A DNA stretch of 64,000 nucleotides from Sphingomonas dokdonensis (GTDB lineage Bacteria; Pseudomonadota; Alphaproteobacteria; Sphingomonadales; Sphingomonadaceae). Below are positions 26,062 to 36,021 of the stretch, piece after piece. Every line of letters starts with the position of its first letter. The first letter of the stretch is position 1. The position numbers and the translations under genes are program-made. The DNA is taken from NCBI RefSeq assembly GCF_002197685.1, contig NZ_NBBI01000001.1, forward strand, positions 868,001 to 932,000. Direction: 5' to 3'. A model generated the notes under the pieces. It saw only the letters and a program-made list of their open reading frames with translations. It was not told the origin of the DNA and made no database searches.

Positions 26062-26478
26062 TCAGCGGGCGGCTTTCCACACCTGCGTCTGGCAGATGAA
26101 GGCGATGCAGCCTTTTACCCGCAGCGTGTCGTTCTCGCCGCGCGTCACGATCGACTTGTAGCTCTTGCCATTGCGCGGATCGTAGATCCGGCCGCGCCAT
26201 TCGTCGCCCGACTGGGTGAAACCCGAAAGGATCGGCAAGCCGACCATGGGCCGACTACGCAGCTTGGCATCGGGATTATTCACATCGGTGGTCGGCGCAC
26301 CCGGGCGCGCCTTCACCACGGCGGCAATTCTGCCGCAGGTGCTCGTACCACATGGACCGACCTGAACGATCGCGGCGCCATCCTCCGTCAGCCAGCGGCC
26401 GGCGATCGGCTGGGCGGCGTGCGCTGCTCCCGCGAGGGTGAGCGCAAAAACGGCGACAGAAGCGCGAAAGATCGTCAT
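26062..26478 (-). CDS. Secreted DUF2147 protein
   Basis: This 138-residue protein has a Sec signal peptide (residues 1-22, cleavage after AHA) and one DUF2147 domain. The domain is recognisable from AGRWLTEDGAAIVQV, the GCGRI-like Cys block, GWR-type strand WRGRIYDPRNGKSY and the ending VKGCIAFICQTQVW. DUF2147 is a small beta-barrel periplasmic family of unknown function. It begins at ATG 26478, 23 bases from the divergent mtnP start. Confidence 0.87.
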   Translation of the reverse strand: MTIFRASVAVFALTLAGAAHAAQPIAGRWLTEDGAAIVQVGPCGTSTCGRIAAVVKARPGAPTTDVNNPDAKLRSRPMVGLPILSGFTQSGDEWRGRIYDPRNGKSYKSIVTRGENDTLRVKGCIAFICQTQVWKAAR

Positions 26479-26501
26479 GGCGATGTTATCGGAGGAACGC
26501 G

Positions 26502-27371
26502 ATGAACACGCAATGGACGATTGGGATCATCGGTGGCTCCGGGCTTTACGCGATCGACGGGCTGGAGGATGCGGAATGGCGCTCGGTTTCCACACCGTGG
26601 GGCGAGCCATCCGATGACATCCTGTTCGGCCGGATCGGCGAGGTGGCGCTACGCTTCCTGCCGCGGCACGGTCGCGGACATCGGATCTCCCCTGACGCGA
26701 TACCTGCACGGGCCAATATCGATGCCCTGAAGCGTGCCGGGTGCACCGATGTGATCGCCATCTCCTCCGTCGGTTCGCTTCGTGAGGAGTTGGAGCCTGG
26801 CCGCTTCGCGGTTATCGATCAGTTCGTCGACCGCACGGTGCAGCGTCCGGCAAGCTTCTTCGGCACCGGTTTGGTGACACACGTCTCACTGGCCGATCCG
26901 GTGTGCGAGCGACTCTCGGCCTTTGCCGCGGCGGCGGTGCAGGCAGCGGGTGGGCGCGTGGCCGAGCGCGCGACCTATCTGGCGATGGAGGGGCCACAAT
27001 TCTCGACGCGGGCGGAAAGCCGGCTCTACCGTCAATGGGGATGCGACGTGATCGGCATGACCGGGATGCCCGAGGCGCGGCTCGCGCGGGAGGCCGAGCT
27101 GCCGTATGCGCTGATCGGCATGATCACCGACTATGATAGCTGGCGAGAGGATGAAGCGCCGGTGACGACGGGTGAAATCGTCGCTCAGATGGCGGCGAAC
27201 GGCGCGCTCGCCCGTGCAACGATCGCCGCATTGATCCGCCTGTTGCCTGCCGTTCGCACACCGTCGCCGATCGACACGACGCTGGATGGCGCGATCATGA
27301 CCGCGCCGGCGCAGCGTGACCCGAAGCTCGCCGAGCGCAACGCCGCCATCCTAGCGCGGGTGCACGGTTGA
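26502..27371 (+). CDS. mtnP: S-methyl-5'-thioadenosine phosphorylase
   Basis: MtnP splits methylthioadenosine with phosphate into adenine and methylthioribose-1-phosphate for methionine salvage. The 289-residue PNP-family protein shows [14 protein letters not shown], the phosphate-site [18 protein letters not shown] and the substrate-selecting [10 protein letters not shown] followed by ITDYDSW. GGAGGA precedes the ATG at 26502. The stop TGA sits inside a potential TTG start for mntH, suggesting coupling, although no metabolic link is obvious. Confidence 0.94.
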   Translation: MNTQWTIGIIGGSGLYAIDGLEDAEWRSVSTPWGEPSDDILFGRIGEVALRFLPRHGRGHRISPDAIPARANIDALKRAGCTDVIAISSVGSLREELEPGRFAVIDQFVDRTVQRPASFFGTGLVTHVSLADPVCERLSAFAAAAVQAAGGRVAERATYLAMEGPQFSTRAESRLYRQWGCDVIGMTGMPEARLAREAELPYALIGMITDYDSWREDEAPVTTGEIVAQMAANGALARATIAALIRLLPAVRTPSPIDTTLDGAIMTAPAQRDPKLAERNAAILARVHG

Positions 27372-27391
27372 AACCTGGCGACGAGTTTCGC

Positions 27392-28720
27392 ATGGCAGGT
27401 GAGATGACACCGCCCGCCGCCGAGCTGATGCGATCGCTACCCGAGGTGCATGGCTCCATTACGGTTCCGCAGGGCGCAGGCTTTTGGCGGCGATTGCTCG
27501 CCTTTGCCGGGCCAGGCTGGCTGGTCGCTGTCGGCTATATGGACCCGGGCAATTGGGCGACCGACATCGCCGGTGGTTCGGCATTCGGCTATACGCTGCT
27601 CAGCGTCATCCTGCTTTCCAACCTGATGGCGATCGTCCTGCAGGCCTTGTCCGCTCGGCTAGGTATCGGCGTCGGAATGGATTTGGCGCAGGCGTGCCGG
27701 CAGCAATATTCGCGGCCGATATCGTTTGTTCTTTGGGCCTTATGCGAGATTGCGATCATCGCGTGTGATCTTGCCGAGGTGCTGGGCACGGCAATCGCGC
27801 TGAAGCTGCTGTTCAACATGCCGCTGGTCGCGGGCGTGTGTGTGACGGCGCTTGACGTGTTTCTGATCCTTGCGTTGCAACGCTATGGGTTTCGCCGCTT
27901 GGAGGCGTTCGTTGCCTCGCTTCTGGTCATCATCGCCGGGTGCTTCGCGCTTGAGCTGGCCTGGGCGGGGCCGGACTGGGGCGCAGCGGCGGTTGGGCTG
28001 ATCCCGTCCACCGAGATCGTCAGCAACCCGCTCATGCTCTACATTGCGATCGGCATTCTCGGCGCGACGGTGATGCCGCATAACCTGTATCTGCATTCCG
28101 CGATCGTGCAGACGCGGGCGGTGGGCAAGGAGCTGGCCGAAAAGCGCGACGCGCTGACCATGGCGACGATCGACTCGACGGTCAGTCTGGGACTCGCATT
28201 CTTCATCAATGCCGCGATCCTGGTGCTGGCTGCGGCGACGTTTCACGTGGCGGGGCGCACCGAAGTGGCCGAGATCGAGGAAGCGCACCGCCTGCTCGCG
28301 CCGATGCTGGGCGTAGGCGGGGCAAGTGTCGTCTTCGCCATCGCGCTTCTCGCCAGCGGGCAAAATTCCACGGTGACCGGCACGCTTGCCGGGCAGATCG
28401 TGATGGAAGGGTTTCTGCACATTCGCCTGCCGCTCTGGTTGCGGCGCCTGATCACCCGCGGGTTGGCGATCATCCCAGCGGTGATCGGCGTGGTGGTGGC
28501 TGGTGAAAGTGGGGCGACGCAGCTGCTGGTGCTGAGCCAGGTGGTGCTGAGCCTTCAACTTCCCTTTGCCGTATTGCCGCTCGTGGCGTTCACCGGCAGC
28601 CGGCGTCTGATGGGCCCGCTGGCGGCGCCTACCTGGCTGGTGGCGCTCGCCTGGGCGATCGCTGCCGTCATCGTGGGCTTGAACGGCTGGATGCTTTGGG
28701 GACTGGTGAGCGGCGGTTGA
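27392..28720 (+). CDS. mntH: Nramp-family divalent metal (Mn/Fe) transporter
   Basis: This proton-coupled metal importer of the inner membrane has about eleven hydrophobic helices over 442 residues. The metal site motifs are intact: [12 protein letters not shown] in helix 1 and [10 protein letters not shown] in helix 6. The start is uncertain. I give ATG 27392 (MAGEMTPP); a TTG at 27368 overlapping the mtnP stop would add eight residues, and neither has a strong ribosome site. No MntR box or riboswitch-like leader is visible because the gene follows mtnP directly. Confidence 0.92.
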   Translation: MAGEMTPPAAELMRSLPEVHGSITVPQGAGFWRRLLAFAGPGWLVAVGYMDPGNWATDIAGGSAFGYTLLSVILLSNLMAIVLQALSARLGIGVGMDLAQACRQQYSRPISFVLWALCEIAIIACDLAEVLGTAIALKLLFNMPLVAGVCVTALDVFLILALQRYGFRRLEAFVASLLVIIAGCFALELAWAGPDWGAAAVGLIPSTEIVSNPLMLYIAIGILGATVMPHNLYLHSAIVQTRAVGKELAEKRDALTMATIDSTVSLGLAFFINAAILVLAAATFHVAGRTEVAEIEEAHRLLAPMLGVGGASVVFAIALLASGQNSTVTGTLAGQIVMEGFLHIRLPLWLRRLITRGLAIIPAVIGVVVAGESGATQLLVLSQVVLSLQLPFAVLPLVAFTGSRRLMGPLAAPTWLVALAWAIAAVIVGLNGWMLWGLVSGG

Positions 28721-28747
28721 CGCGCCGCCACAGCCCCGCGCGCATGG

Positions 28748-29527
28748 TCAGGCGATCAGCTTACCCCGCAGCGCCTCGCGCCGTGCAGCATCGACGCCCA
28801 GCACCTCCTCGGCATAGCGCTCGGCCGAGCCATAGCGTTCGTTGATCGTGCGGGTGGCGGCGTCGAGGTACATTGCGTCGACACCCATCAGCGTTTCGAT
28901 CGCCTCGTCGGTGATCTGCGCGCCGTAGCGCTGCCGGATCGAATCGCCGGCGGCGGCAATGCGGCGCTTCTGATTGCCGGCCTTGTTGGTGAGGAGATAG
29001 TCCTCCATCACATCGTCCTCGTGCACGCCGAGCAAGCGATGAAGCAGGGCGGCGGCGAGCCCGGTGCGATCCTTGCCGGCGAGACAATGCAGCAGGCTGG
29101 GTCCCTCGCGCGTCGCCAATGCCTCGAAATAGAGGGTCAGCGAGCGGACGAGAACGTCGCGATACGGCATGTTCTCGTACAGCCGCGTCATCGCCGCGCG
29201 GGCTTCGTCCGCGGTGGTGATGCCGCGCCCGGCCTCTTCGTGCGGCGCCAGTTCCGAACCCGCCGTCTCGCCCGGCGCGAACAGCACCAAGCCGTCGAAG
29301 CCGTCATGGCGCAAGCAGGGCATCAACTGCCGCTCACTGTCGCCGCGCAGGTCGACCACGGTGGTGATGCCCAGATCCCCGACACCCGCCAGGTCGTCCG
29401 GGGTCGCATCGGCATGCTGGCCCGAGCGCCACAGAACGCCCTGGCGAAGCCGCCCGTCGCGCGCCGTGTAGCCGCCATAGTCGCGAAAGTTGTGGATGCC
29501 GTCGAAGGCGAGGACACGTTCGTTCAT
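28748..29527 (-). CDS. Tyrosine-phosphatase family protein (Y_phosphatase3)
   Basis: This is a 259-residue cytoplasmic protein with the P-loop HCLAGKDRTG (Cys148, Arg154), the AGKDRTG form shared by MptpB-like and phosphoinositide-type phosphatases. The N-terminal NFRDYGGY and WRSGQ motifs are also typical of this group. These enzymes remove phosphate from tyrosine, serine or phosphoinositides; the target here is unknown. It begins at ATG 29527. It lies alone between convergent mntH and the downstream end of the XpaC gene. Confidence 0.9.
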   Translation of the reverse strand: MNERVLAFDGIHNFRDYGGYTARDGRLRQGVLWRSGQHADATPDDLAGVGDLGITTVVDLRGDSERQLMPCLRHDGFDGLVLFAPGETAGSELAPHEEAGRGITTADEARAAMTRLYENMPYRDVLVRSLTLYFEALATREGPSLLHCLAGKDRTGLAAALLHRLLGVHEDDVMEDYLLTNKAGNQKRRIAAAGDSIRQRYGAQITDEAIETLMGVDAMYLDAATRTINERYGSAERYAEEVLGVDAARREALRGKLIA

Positions 29528-29608
29528 ACAGGCAACGCTAGCGCATCAATGTGACGCTGTCGCGTCCATTAAGCGTCTCGACTTAGCAGGCGGCAGCGCC
29601 GGTGCCCG

Positions 29609-30325
29609 CTACGCTGGGTCGCCGTCCTTATACTTCATCTCAAGAAAGCGGCCGCGGGTTTCGAGCGAATCGAGATCGTTGCTCGCGAGTTCCTCGGTCA
29701 ACTGGCCGATCTCGCGCTCGATCAGTTCGAGGCCCTCGACCAGTTGCCGGTCGGGCGTTTTGCCGTTTCGCTCGGTCCCGCGCAGCTCGCGCGGCACGCG
29801 TTGATAATCGCGGACAAAGTCCGGCAGCTGCTCGCCAACCAGCCGGCGGATGTCTGCCGCGGCGGGGGTGCTGTCATCCACGGAGGCGAGTTGCTTGCCC
29901 AAGGTGTCGAGGCGCAAGCCGATGCGATCGGAGACCTGAACCGCAGGCGCCGGAAGCGCCGGGCGCTGCGCATCCAGCCAGCGCGTTGTCTGCATTGGCA
30001 ATGCCTTAAGGTCGCTTTTTGCCAGCTTTTCTACCGTGACTGGGCGCGGTCCCGGCGCGAAGGCGATCGCGAGCGTCACTGCGAGCATCATCATCATGAC
30101 GGCCAGCGCGCCGAAGATGCCGAGCGGCACGACTGCCAGCCCGATGATCGCTGCAACCAACAGGATCGCGGCATTGGCGCCGCCGATCGCCGCGACCCGC
30201 TTTGCCAGGCTTCGACCCTGGCGTGGGCGGCGGGCGGTCGGCAGCCCCTCAAAGGATTGGAGCTTCACCCGATCGAGCGTGCCGCGCGCGCGGGCGAGCG
30301 CCTCGTTGGTCTCGTACGAGGTCAC
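29609..30325 (-). CDS. XpaC-like membrane protein paired with TelA
   Basis: This 238-residue protein starts at a GTG overlapping the telA stop (30325). An N-terminal basic region is followed by two adjacent hydrophobic helices (about 48-92) and a long helical C-terminal domain. The layout fits the XpaC family (5-bromo-4-chloroindolyl phosphate hydrolysis protein), which is usually adjacent to TelA. The family name comes from an indirect phenotype, and no hydrolase motif is present. It probably acts with TelA at the membrane. Confidence 0.75.
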   Translation of the reverse strand: MTSYETNEALARARGTLDRVKLQSFEGLPTARRPRQGRSLAKRVAAIGGANAAILLVAAIIGLAVVPLGIFGALAVMMMMLAVTLAIAFAPGPRPVTVEKLAKSDLKALPMQTTRWLDAQRPALPAPAVQVSDRIGLRLDTLGKQLASVDDSTPAAADIRRLVGEQLPDFVRDYQRVPRELRGTERNGKTPDRQLVEGLELIEREIGQLTEELASNDLDSLETRGRFLEMKYKDGDPA

Positions 30326-31533
30326 AGCGACTCCAGCTTGAACGTTTCAGGCGACGACCCGAGGCGGTTCTGCGCGGCACCCTCTGCACGCGCGATATAG
30401 CCGCGTGATTTCTCCACCTCGTTGGAGAGCGTATTGACGGTGGACTTCATCGAATCGAGCGCCTTCAGCTTGAAGGTGTCGATCGCGTCCATCGTCTCGT
30501 AGATGTTCTGGAATGCGCGCTGCAGCGTCTCCAGCGGGATGGCGGAGCTTGCCGCCTGCTCGTGGATACGCGCGGTGTTCGACCGGAGCATTTTTCCTGT
30601 GGAATCAATGATCCCCGCCGTGGTGGTGTTAAGCTGTGTGATCTGTTCGAGCACCAGCTTCTGGTTCGTCATGGCCTGTGCGACCGTCACCGCGGTGCGC
30701 AGCGCGGAGACCGTGGTGGTGGAGGCGCGGTCGACGCCCTTGATCAACTCGACGTTGTTCTTCTTGACGAGGTCGAGCGCGAGATAGCCCTGCACCGTGA
30801 CCGCCATCTGGGTCAGCAGGTCCTGCGTGCGCTGGCGGGCGTAGAACAGGGCGCCCTCGCGGATCGCCTTGGCCTTTGCCGGATCGGTGGCGTCAAGGTC
30901 GTTCGCCTTGTCCTCCAGCTTCTGGTCGAGCATGCGCGAGAGCTGGATCATCTGTTCCAGCTTGCCCATCGCGCTCCAGAGATTGGCGCGCTCGGTGTCG
31001 ATGGAGGCATTGTCCATCAGGAGTTCGTCCTTGCCCGAAGCAAGGCTCTTAAGGATGGACGCGATGTGCGTCTGGCTCGACTTGTAGCTGTCGAAGTAAT
31101 TGCGCATCTTGCCGCCAAACGGGATGATGCCGAACAGCTTTTGCGGCGCGGTCAGATTACCCTTCTTGCCGGGATCCAAATCTTCGACGACACGGCGTAG
31201 CTGGGCGAGATCTTTGCCGACGCCGGTTTCCTGGTCCATGGCACGCACCGGACGATCAAGAAACCTGTTCGACTGGCCAGCGGCGTCGCGGATCTCCTTG
31301 GCGCCCATGTTGGTGATCGCATCGACAACCTTGCCGAACTCGGGACTATTGGCGTCACGCTCCAGCAATTGCTGGACGGCATAGTCCGCGCGCTCTTCGA
31401 GCTTGGACTTGGTGCCCTCGTCCACGGGCACGAGACCAGCGGCCTTTTCGGCCGTGACGGAGGGGACGGGATCGGGCGGCGTCAGCTTCAGCACCGGCTC
31501 GGTCGCGGTGATCGTGTCGGGGTTGCTCGCCAT
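30322..31533 (-). CDS. telA: Toxic anion resistance protein TelA
   Basis: This 403-residue, almost entirely alpha-helical soluble protein matches TelA/KlaA family proteins throughout (the middle SSQTHIASILKSLASGKDEL and the ALRTAVTVAQAMTNQKLVLEQ helix are diagnostic). TelA proteins are linked to tellurite and envelope-stress tolerance, but the mechanism is unknown. CTGGAGGACC precedes the ATG at 31533. It is first of a coupled two-gene unit with the XpaC-like protein. No TerB, TerC or TerD genes are nearby. Confidence 0.92.
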   Translation of the reverse strand: MASNPDTITATEPVLKLTPPDPVPSVTAEKAAGLVPVDEGTKSKLEERADYAVQQLLERDANSPEFGKVVDAITNMGAKEIRDAAGQSNRFLDRPVRAMDQETGVGKDLAQLRRVVEDLDPGKKGNLTAPQKLFGIIPFGGKMRNYFDSYKSSQTHIASILKSLASGKDELLMDNASIDTERANLWSAMGKLEQMIQLSRMLDQKLEDKANDLDATDPAKAKAIREGALFYARQRTQDLLTQMAVTVQGYLALDLVKKNNVELIKGVDRASTTTVSALRTAVTVAQAMTNQKLVLEQITQLNTTTAGIIDSTGKMLRSNTARIHEQAASSAIPLETLQRAFQNIYETMDAIDTFKLKALDSMKSTVNTLSNEVEKSRGYIARAEGAAQNRLGSSPETFKLESL

Positions 31534-31819
31534 GTTGGTCCTCCAGCGTTGCCGTTACGATGACGCCAGACGGGTCTTCGTTCAAGTGTGTCAGGGATAT
31601 AATACGCTGCTGTTGGAACGCCAAGGTTTCTGGGCCGGCGCTGGAGTCAGATGGCCGCGCAGCGGTAACGGTCGGCCTGTACCCGGCGAAAATTGGCCGC
31701 GTTTCGCCGTACGCTGGCCAGTACCGTCTGCTGCGGGCGCGAAGGGTGGCGCTGGCGGACTGTTTCGGCTATGCGCGCCCGGAATGCGGCCACGCCGTGG
31801 CGGCCATCCAGGAAATCGT

Positions 31820-33643
31820 ATGAATCTGCGCAACATCGCCATCATCGCGCACGTCGATCATGGCAAGACCACTCTTGTTGACCAATTGTTCCGTCAATCG
31901 GGCACGTTCCGAGACAATCAGCGCGTTGAGGAGCGCGCGATGGATTCGAACGACCTCGAGAAGGAGCGCGGCATCACCATTCTGGCGAAGCCGACGTCGA
32001 TCGAGTGGGAAGGCACGCGGATCAACATCGTCGACACGCCGGGCCACGCCGACTTCGGCGGCGAGGTGGAGCGCATCCTGTCGATGGTCGACGGCGTCAT
32101 TCTGCTGGTCGATTCGTCGGAAGGCGCGATGCCGCAGACGAAATTCGTGACGGGCAAGGCGCTCGCGTTGGGCCTGCGCCCGATCGTGGTCGTCAACAAG
32201 GTCGATCGGCCCGACCAGCGCATTCAGGAAGTGCTTGACGAGGTGTTCGACCTGTTCGTCAGCCTCGATGCGAACGACGAGCAGCTCGATTTCCCGGTGC
32301 TCTACGCGTCGGGCCGCAACGGTTATGCCAGCGACGATCCCGAGCGGCGCGAGGGCACGCTGACCCCGATGTTCCAGAAGATCGTCGATCACGTGCCGCC
32401 GCCGGCGCTGGACGTCGATGCGCCGTTCACGTTCCTCGTGACGCTGCTCGATCGCGACAACTTCCTCGGCCGCGTGCTGACGGGCCGCGTCAACTCGGGC
32501 ACGGTGAAGGTGAACCAGCCGATCCACGCGCTCGACATGGACGGCAAGGTGGTCGAGACCGGCCGCGCGTCGAAGATCATGACGTTCCAGGGCCTGGAGC
32601 GCGTGCCGACCGACGAGGCGAAGGCGGGCGACATCATCAGCCTTGCCGGCCTGACCGTCGCGACGGTGTCGAACACCATTGCCGACACGACCGTGACCGA
32701 GGCGATCCAGGCGCAGCCGATCGATCCGCCGACGCTGTCGATGCGCTTTGCGGTGAACGATTCGCCGATGGCGGGTCGCGAGGGCAGCAAGGTGACGAGC
32801 CGCATGATCCGCGACCGCCTGTTCCGCGAGGCCGAATCGAACGTCGCGATCAAGGTGACCGAATCGAGCGATCGCGACAGCTACGAAGTCGCCGGCCGCG
32901 GCGAGCTTCAGCTGGGCGTGCTGATCGAGACGATGCGGCGCGAAGGCTTCGAGCTCGGCATCAGCCGCCCACGCGTGCTCTTCCGCGAAGACGAGAACGG
33001 CAAGCGCACCGAGCCGTACGAAACCGTCATCATCGACGTGGACGAGGAATATTCGGGCACGGTCGTCGAGAAGATGAACCTGCGCAAGGCCGAGATGACC
33101 GACATGCGCCCGTCGGGCGGCGGCAAGACGCGCATCACCTTCTCCGCGCCGAGCCGCGGGATGATCGGCTATCACGGCGAGTTCCTGTCGGACACGCGCG
33201 GCACCGGCATCATGAACCGGCTGTTCGAGAAGTACGGCCCGCACAAGGGCGCGATCGAGGGCCGCAAGAACGGCGTGCTGATCTCGAACGGTGCGGGCGA
33301 AGCGCAGGGCTATGCCCTTGGCCCGCTCGAGGCGCGCGGCATCCTGTTCGTCGGGCATGGCGAGGCGCTCTACGAGGGCATGATCATCGGCGAGAACGCC
33401 AAGACGGAAGACCTTGAGGTCAACCCGATGAAGGCGAAGCAGCTGACGAACTTCCGCGCATCGGGCGGCAAGGACGATGCGATCCGCCTGACCCCGCCGA
33501 AGAAGATGACGCTGGAGCAGGCCATCGCGTACATCGACGATGACGAGATGGTCGAGGTGACGCCCAAGACGATCCGCCTGCGCAAGCGCTTCCTCGATTC
33601 GAACGAGCGCAAGCGCAACAAGCGGTCGGCCGAGGCGGCTTGA
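31820..33643 (+). CDS. typA: Translational GTPase TypA/BipA
   Basis: TypA is a ribosome-associated GTPase involved in 50S assembly and stress or cold adaptation. From the ATG at 31820, with CCAGGAAA upstream, it has 607 residues, the normal length. G motifs are HVDHGKTT at 11-18, [14 protein letters not shown] and NKVDRP; domain II, domain III and the TypA-specific C-terminal domain ([11 protein letters not shown]) follow. The 286-base gap before it, back to telA, holds no gene I can support; a TATAAT at 31598-31603 lacks a good -35 element. The stop overlaps the next gene's TTG start. Confidence 0.96.
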   Translation: MNLRNIAIIAHVDHGKTTLVDQLFRQSGTFRDNQRVEERAMDSNDLEKERGITILAKPTSIEWEGTRINIVDTPGHADFGGEVERILSMVDGVILLVDSSEGAMPQTKFVTGKALALGLRPIVVVNKVDRPDQRIQEVLDEVFDLFVSLDANDEQLDFPVLYASGRNGYASDDPERREGTLTPMFQKIVDHVPPPALDVDAPFTFLVTLLDRDNFLGRVLTGRVNSGTVKVNQPIHALDMDGKVVETGRASKIMTFQGLERVPTDEAKAGDIISLAGLTVATVSNTIADTTVTEAIQAQPIDPPTLSMRFAVNDSPMAGREGSKVTSRMIRDRLFREAESNVAIKVTESSDRDSYEVAGRGELQLGVLIETMRREGFELGISRPRVLFREDENGKRTEPYETVIIDVDEEYSGTVVEKMNLRKAEMTDMRPSGGGKTRITFSAPSRGMIGYHGEFLSDTRGTGIMNRLFEKYGPHKGAIEGRKNGVLISNGAGEAQGYALGPLEARGILFVGHGEALYEGMIIGENAKTEDLEVNPMKAKQLTNFRASGGKDDAIRLTPPKKMTLEQAIAYIDDDEMVEVTPKTIRLRKRFLDSNERKRNKRSAEAA

Positions 33644-34692
33644 GCGAACGGCCGATCCGGGTTGGCCTGATCGGCCTTGGTTATGCGGGACGCACGTTTC
33701 ACGTCCCGCTGATCGGCGCGACCGAGGGGATGGCGATTACCGCCGTCGCCTCGTCGCAGCCGGACGTGGCGGCAGCGCTGCTGCCCGAAGCGGTCGTTGT
33801 GCGAACAGCGGCCGAATTGGTGGCGCGCGACGACGTGGATGTGGTCGTCGTCGCCAGCCCGAACGACAGCCATGCGCCGCTGGCGCTTGCCGCTTTGAAC
33901 GCCGACAAGCATGTCGTGGTCGAGAAGCCCTTTGCGCTCGGCCTTGAAGAGGCGAGAACGGTGGCTGAGGCCGCGACGCGCGCGGAGCGTCTGCTCGCCG
34001 TGTTTCACAATCGGCGCTGGGACAGTGACTTTCTGTCGGTGCAGGCCGCCATCGCGGACGGCGCGATCGGCGATGTCGTGCATTTCGAGAGCCACTTCGA
34101 TCGTTTTCGCCCGATGGTGCGCGATCGCTGGCGCGAGCGTGCCGAGGGTGGCGGCGGGATCTGGTATGACCTGGGGCCGCACCTCGTCGATCAGGCGCTG
34201 CTGCTGTTCGGCATGCCCGAGCGGGTCGAGGCGAGCCTGGCGGCGCTGCGCCCTGGCGCGTTGGCCGACGATTGGGCGCATGTCGTGCTGCATTACCCGG
34301 GCAAGCGGATCGTGCTTCAGGCAAGCATGCTGGTGGCGGGCGGCACCGCGCGCTTCACGGTGCACGGCACGGGTGGCAGCCTGGTGAAGCAGCGCGGCGA
34401 CCAGCAGGAAGCGCAATTGCTCGCCGGCATGGTGCCGGGTGCGCTGGGCTGGGGCGAGGATGACGACCCGCTGATCTTGCACGACGGCGAGGGCGCGCGT
34501 GCCATGACGCTGGTGCGCGGCGACCAACGACATTTCTATCGGGCGCTGGCGGCGGCGATCCGTGGGCAGGGGCCGAACCCGGTGCCGCCCGATGAGGCGC
34601 TTGGCGTGATGGCGGTGATCGAAGCGGCGATCCGGTCAGCGGATGAAGGGCGGACGGTGCCGATCCAAACGGCGTCCTGCGCAACGCTTTGA
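33640..34692 (+). CDS. Gfo/Idh/MocA family oxidoreductase
   Basis: This 350-residue NAD(P)-dependent oxidoreductase starts with TTG at 33640, inside TTGA overlapping the typA stop. The Rossmann motif GLIGLGYAGRTFH, the VVVASPNDSH loop and the sugar-dehydrogenase motif VEKPFAL are present; a Gfo/Idh C-terminal domain with GGGIWYDLGPHLVDQ follows. Enzymes of this group act on sugars, inositols or related polyols; the substrate cannot be read from the sequence. Coupling to typA is positional and suggests no shared function. Confidence 0.92.
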   Translation: MSERPIRVGLIGLGYAGRTFHVPLIGATEGMAITAVASSQPDVAAALLPEAVVVRTAAELVARDDVDVVVVASPNDSHAPLALAALNADKHVVVEKPFALGLEEARTVAEAATRAERLLAVFHNRRWDSDFLSVQAAIADGAIGDVVHFESHFDRFRPMVRDRWRERAEGGGGIWYDLGPHLVDQALLLFGMPERVEASLAALRPGALADDWAHVVLHYPGKRIVLQASMLVAGGTARFTVHGTGGSLVKQRGDQQEAQLLAGMVPGALGWGEDDDPLILHDGEGARAMTLVRGDQRHFYRALAAAIRGQGPNPVPPDEALGVMAVIEAAIRSADEGRTVPIQTASCATL

Positions 34693-34754
34693 AACTGGTG
34701 TGGGGGTGGCCCCGCCCGTAGCGTGCCGGTGATCAACGATCATCGGGAGATTTC

Positions 34755-35459
34755 ATGCGCCTGCTTTGCGCCACCATGCCGTTTGCCCTGCTGGCCGGCA
34801 CCGCTCAATCTGAAACCTACCCGGACATCCCGGAGCCGATGATCTTCGACATGGTCCGCCCGCTCGGCGCGAAGCGGGGCGAGTTGGAGGCCAATGTGCT
34901 GGCGCAGACGGGTTCGCCATTCCGCGCGTCCGAGACCGAATGGGCGCCCGAGGTCGAATATGCCTATGCCAACGGCCATGCGGTCGAACTGGAGCTGCCG
35001 TTCGATGGGCGGCGGGTGGCAGCGTACAAACTGGGCCTGCAATCGTCGCTGGGCGCTTCGGCTGACGGGCGCAGCGCGCATGGGGTGCAATATCTTGGCG
35101 TCTATCACCGCGAGACTGGCCGCTACACCAACACGCTGCTGTATCTGGCCGGGCACCGAATGAGCGAACGATGGAGCACGATGAACATGATCGGGCTGGA
35201 CGACATTCGACCCGACGGCGGGGAGGGCAGCAACGCGCTGCTGCTGAACCATGCCTTATTCTATGATGCCAAGCCGGGCACGGTGCTGGGCGCGGAACTG
35301 AACGTTGCGGGTGGTGCCGAACGCAGCGTGAAGCTTAGCCCGCAGGTGCACCAGCAGGTGTCGCCGTCCGCCAATCTGCAATTTTCGATCGGGGTCGAGA
35401 AGCTGCGCGAACAGCGCGCGCGCCCGACGGCCGGACTGCGCGTCGTTCGCGAGTTCTGA
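34755..35459 (+). CDS. Predicted outer-membrane or periplasmic beta-rich protein, unknown family
   Basis: This 234-residue protein has a signal peptide (residues 1-19, MRLLCATMPFALLAGTAQS). The mature region has alternating hydrophobic strands such as EYAYANGHAVELELPF and YKLGLQSSLGAS, and a C-terminal residue Phe (RVVREF), the usual end of outer-membrane barrel proteins. I do not recognise the family. It stands alone between the typA unit and the convergent EVE-domain gene, 18 bases from the latter's stop. Confidence 0.75.
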   Translation: MRLLCATMPFALLAGTAQSETYPDIPEPMIFDMVRPLGAKRGELEANVLAQTGSPFRASETEWAPEVEYAYANGHAVELELPFDGRRVAAYKLGLQSSLGASADGRSAHGVQYLGVYHRETGRYTNTLLYLAGHRMSERWSTMNMIGLDDIRPDGGEGSNALLLNHALFYDAKPGTVLGAELNVAGGAERSVKLSPQVHQQVSPSANLQFSIGVEKLREQRARPTAGLRVVREF

Positions 35460-35477
35460 CGGGAAGGGCAGGCGGGT

Positions 35478-35882
35478 TCAGCCCAGCCCGCCGAGCTCCA
35501 TCAGCACCGCCCATTCCGCGTCGCGCACCGGCGTGACCGACAGGCGGCTCTGGCGCAGCACCTCCAGCGTGGCGAGGCGCGGTTCGGCCTTGATCGTGGC
35601 GAGCGGGACGGGGGTGGGGAGCTTCTCGATCGGACGCACCGCGACCGAGGCCCAGGTGCCGTTCTCGCCATCAGGCTTCCAGGCGCGGGTGATCTCCATC
35701 ACCCCGACAGCCGCTTTCTCCTTGTTGGAATGGTAGAAGATCGCGCGGTCGCCGGGGGTCATCTCCTTCAGGAAATTGCGCGCGGTATAGTTGCGGATGC
35801 CGTCCCACTCTGTCTCGCCATCGCGGATCAGATGATCCCAGCCGTAAACATCGGGTTCGGACCGCAACAACCAGAAACGCAT
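35478..35882 (-). CDS. EVE domain protein
   Basis: This 134-residue single-domain protein begins WLLRSEPDVYGWDHL and continues with WDGIRNYTARNFL and DRAIFYHS, matching the PUA-like EVE fold, which binds modified bases in DNA or RNA. I use the ATG at 35882; a TTG codon just before it is less likely. Stand-alone EVE proteins (formerly DUF55) are widespread in proteobacteria; their ligand is mostly unknown. No restriction or McrBC-type genes are adjacent. Confidence 0.92.
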   Translation of the reverse strand: MRFWLLRSEPDVYGWDHLIRDGETEWDGIRNYTARNFLKEMTPGDRAIFYHSNKEKAAVGVMEITRAWKPDGENGTWASVAVRPIEKLPTPVPLATIKAEPRLATLEVLRQSRLSVTPVRDAEWAVLMELGGLG

Positions 35883-35950
35883 CAATCACTCCATAAACAA
35901 AAGATGAACACACCATTCCGGGTGGGTTCAGCGCGACTCGGCCATAACAT

Positions 35951-35976
35951 TGAACACGCTCACGGTATCGTGCGTT
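35951..35976 (+). promoter_or_regulatory. Possible ECF-type promoter of the Gly/Tyr-rich gene
   Basis: TGAAC, 17 bases, then CGTT matches the alphaproteobacterial general-stress EcfG layout (GGAAC-N16/17-CGTT) except for one base. It lies 46 bases before the ATG at 36022. The spacer holds CACGgtatCGTG, a short palindrome. The match could be chance. Confidence 0.35.
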
Positions 35977-36021
35977 TACACCCTCAGAGCGGACCGAGCG
36001 TTTTGTATGAGGAGGTTCGAG

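Noticed and set aside
31598..31603. Perfect TATAAT before typA
   Set aside because: No acceptable -35 hexamer at 16-18 bases; TCTTCG at the expected place is too far from consensus.
31560..31823. Possible 87-codon gene ending ATGA into the typA start
   Set aside because: It contains rare codons (ATA ATA, AGG), covers the likely promoter region including TATAAT and has no recognisable product. A leader role cannot be excluded.
31769..33358. 529-codon antisense frame across typA
   Set aside because: Composition bias and complete overlap with a secure gene; no start site or motif.
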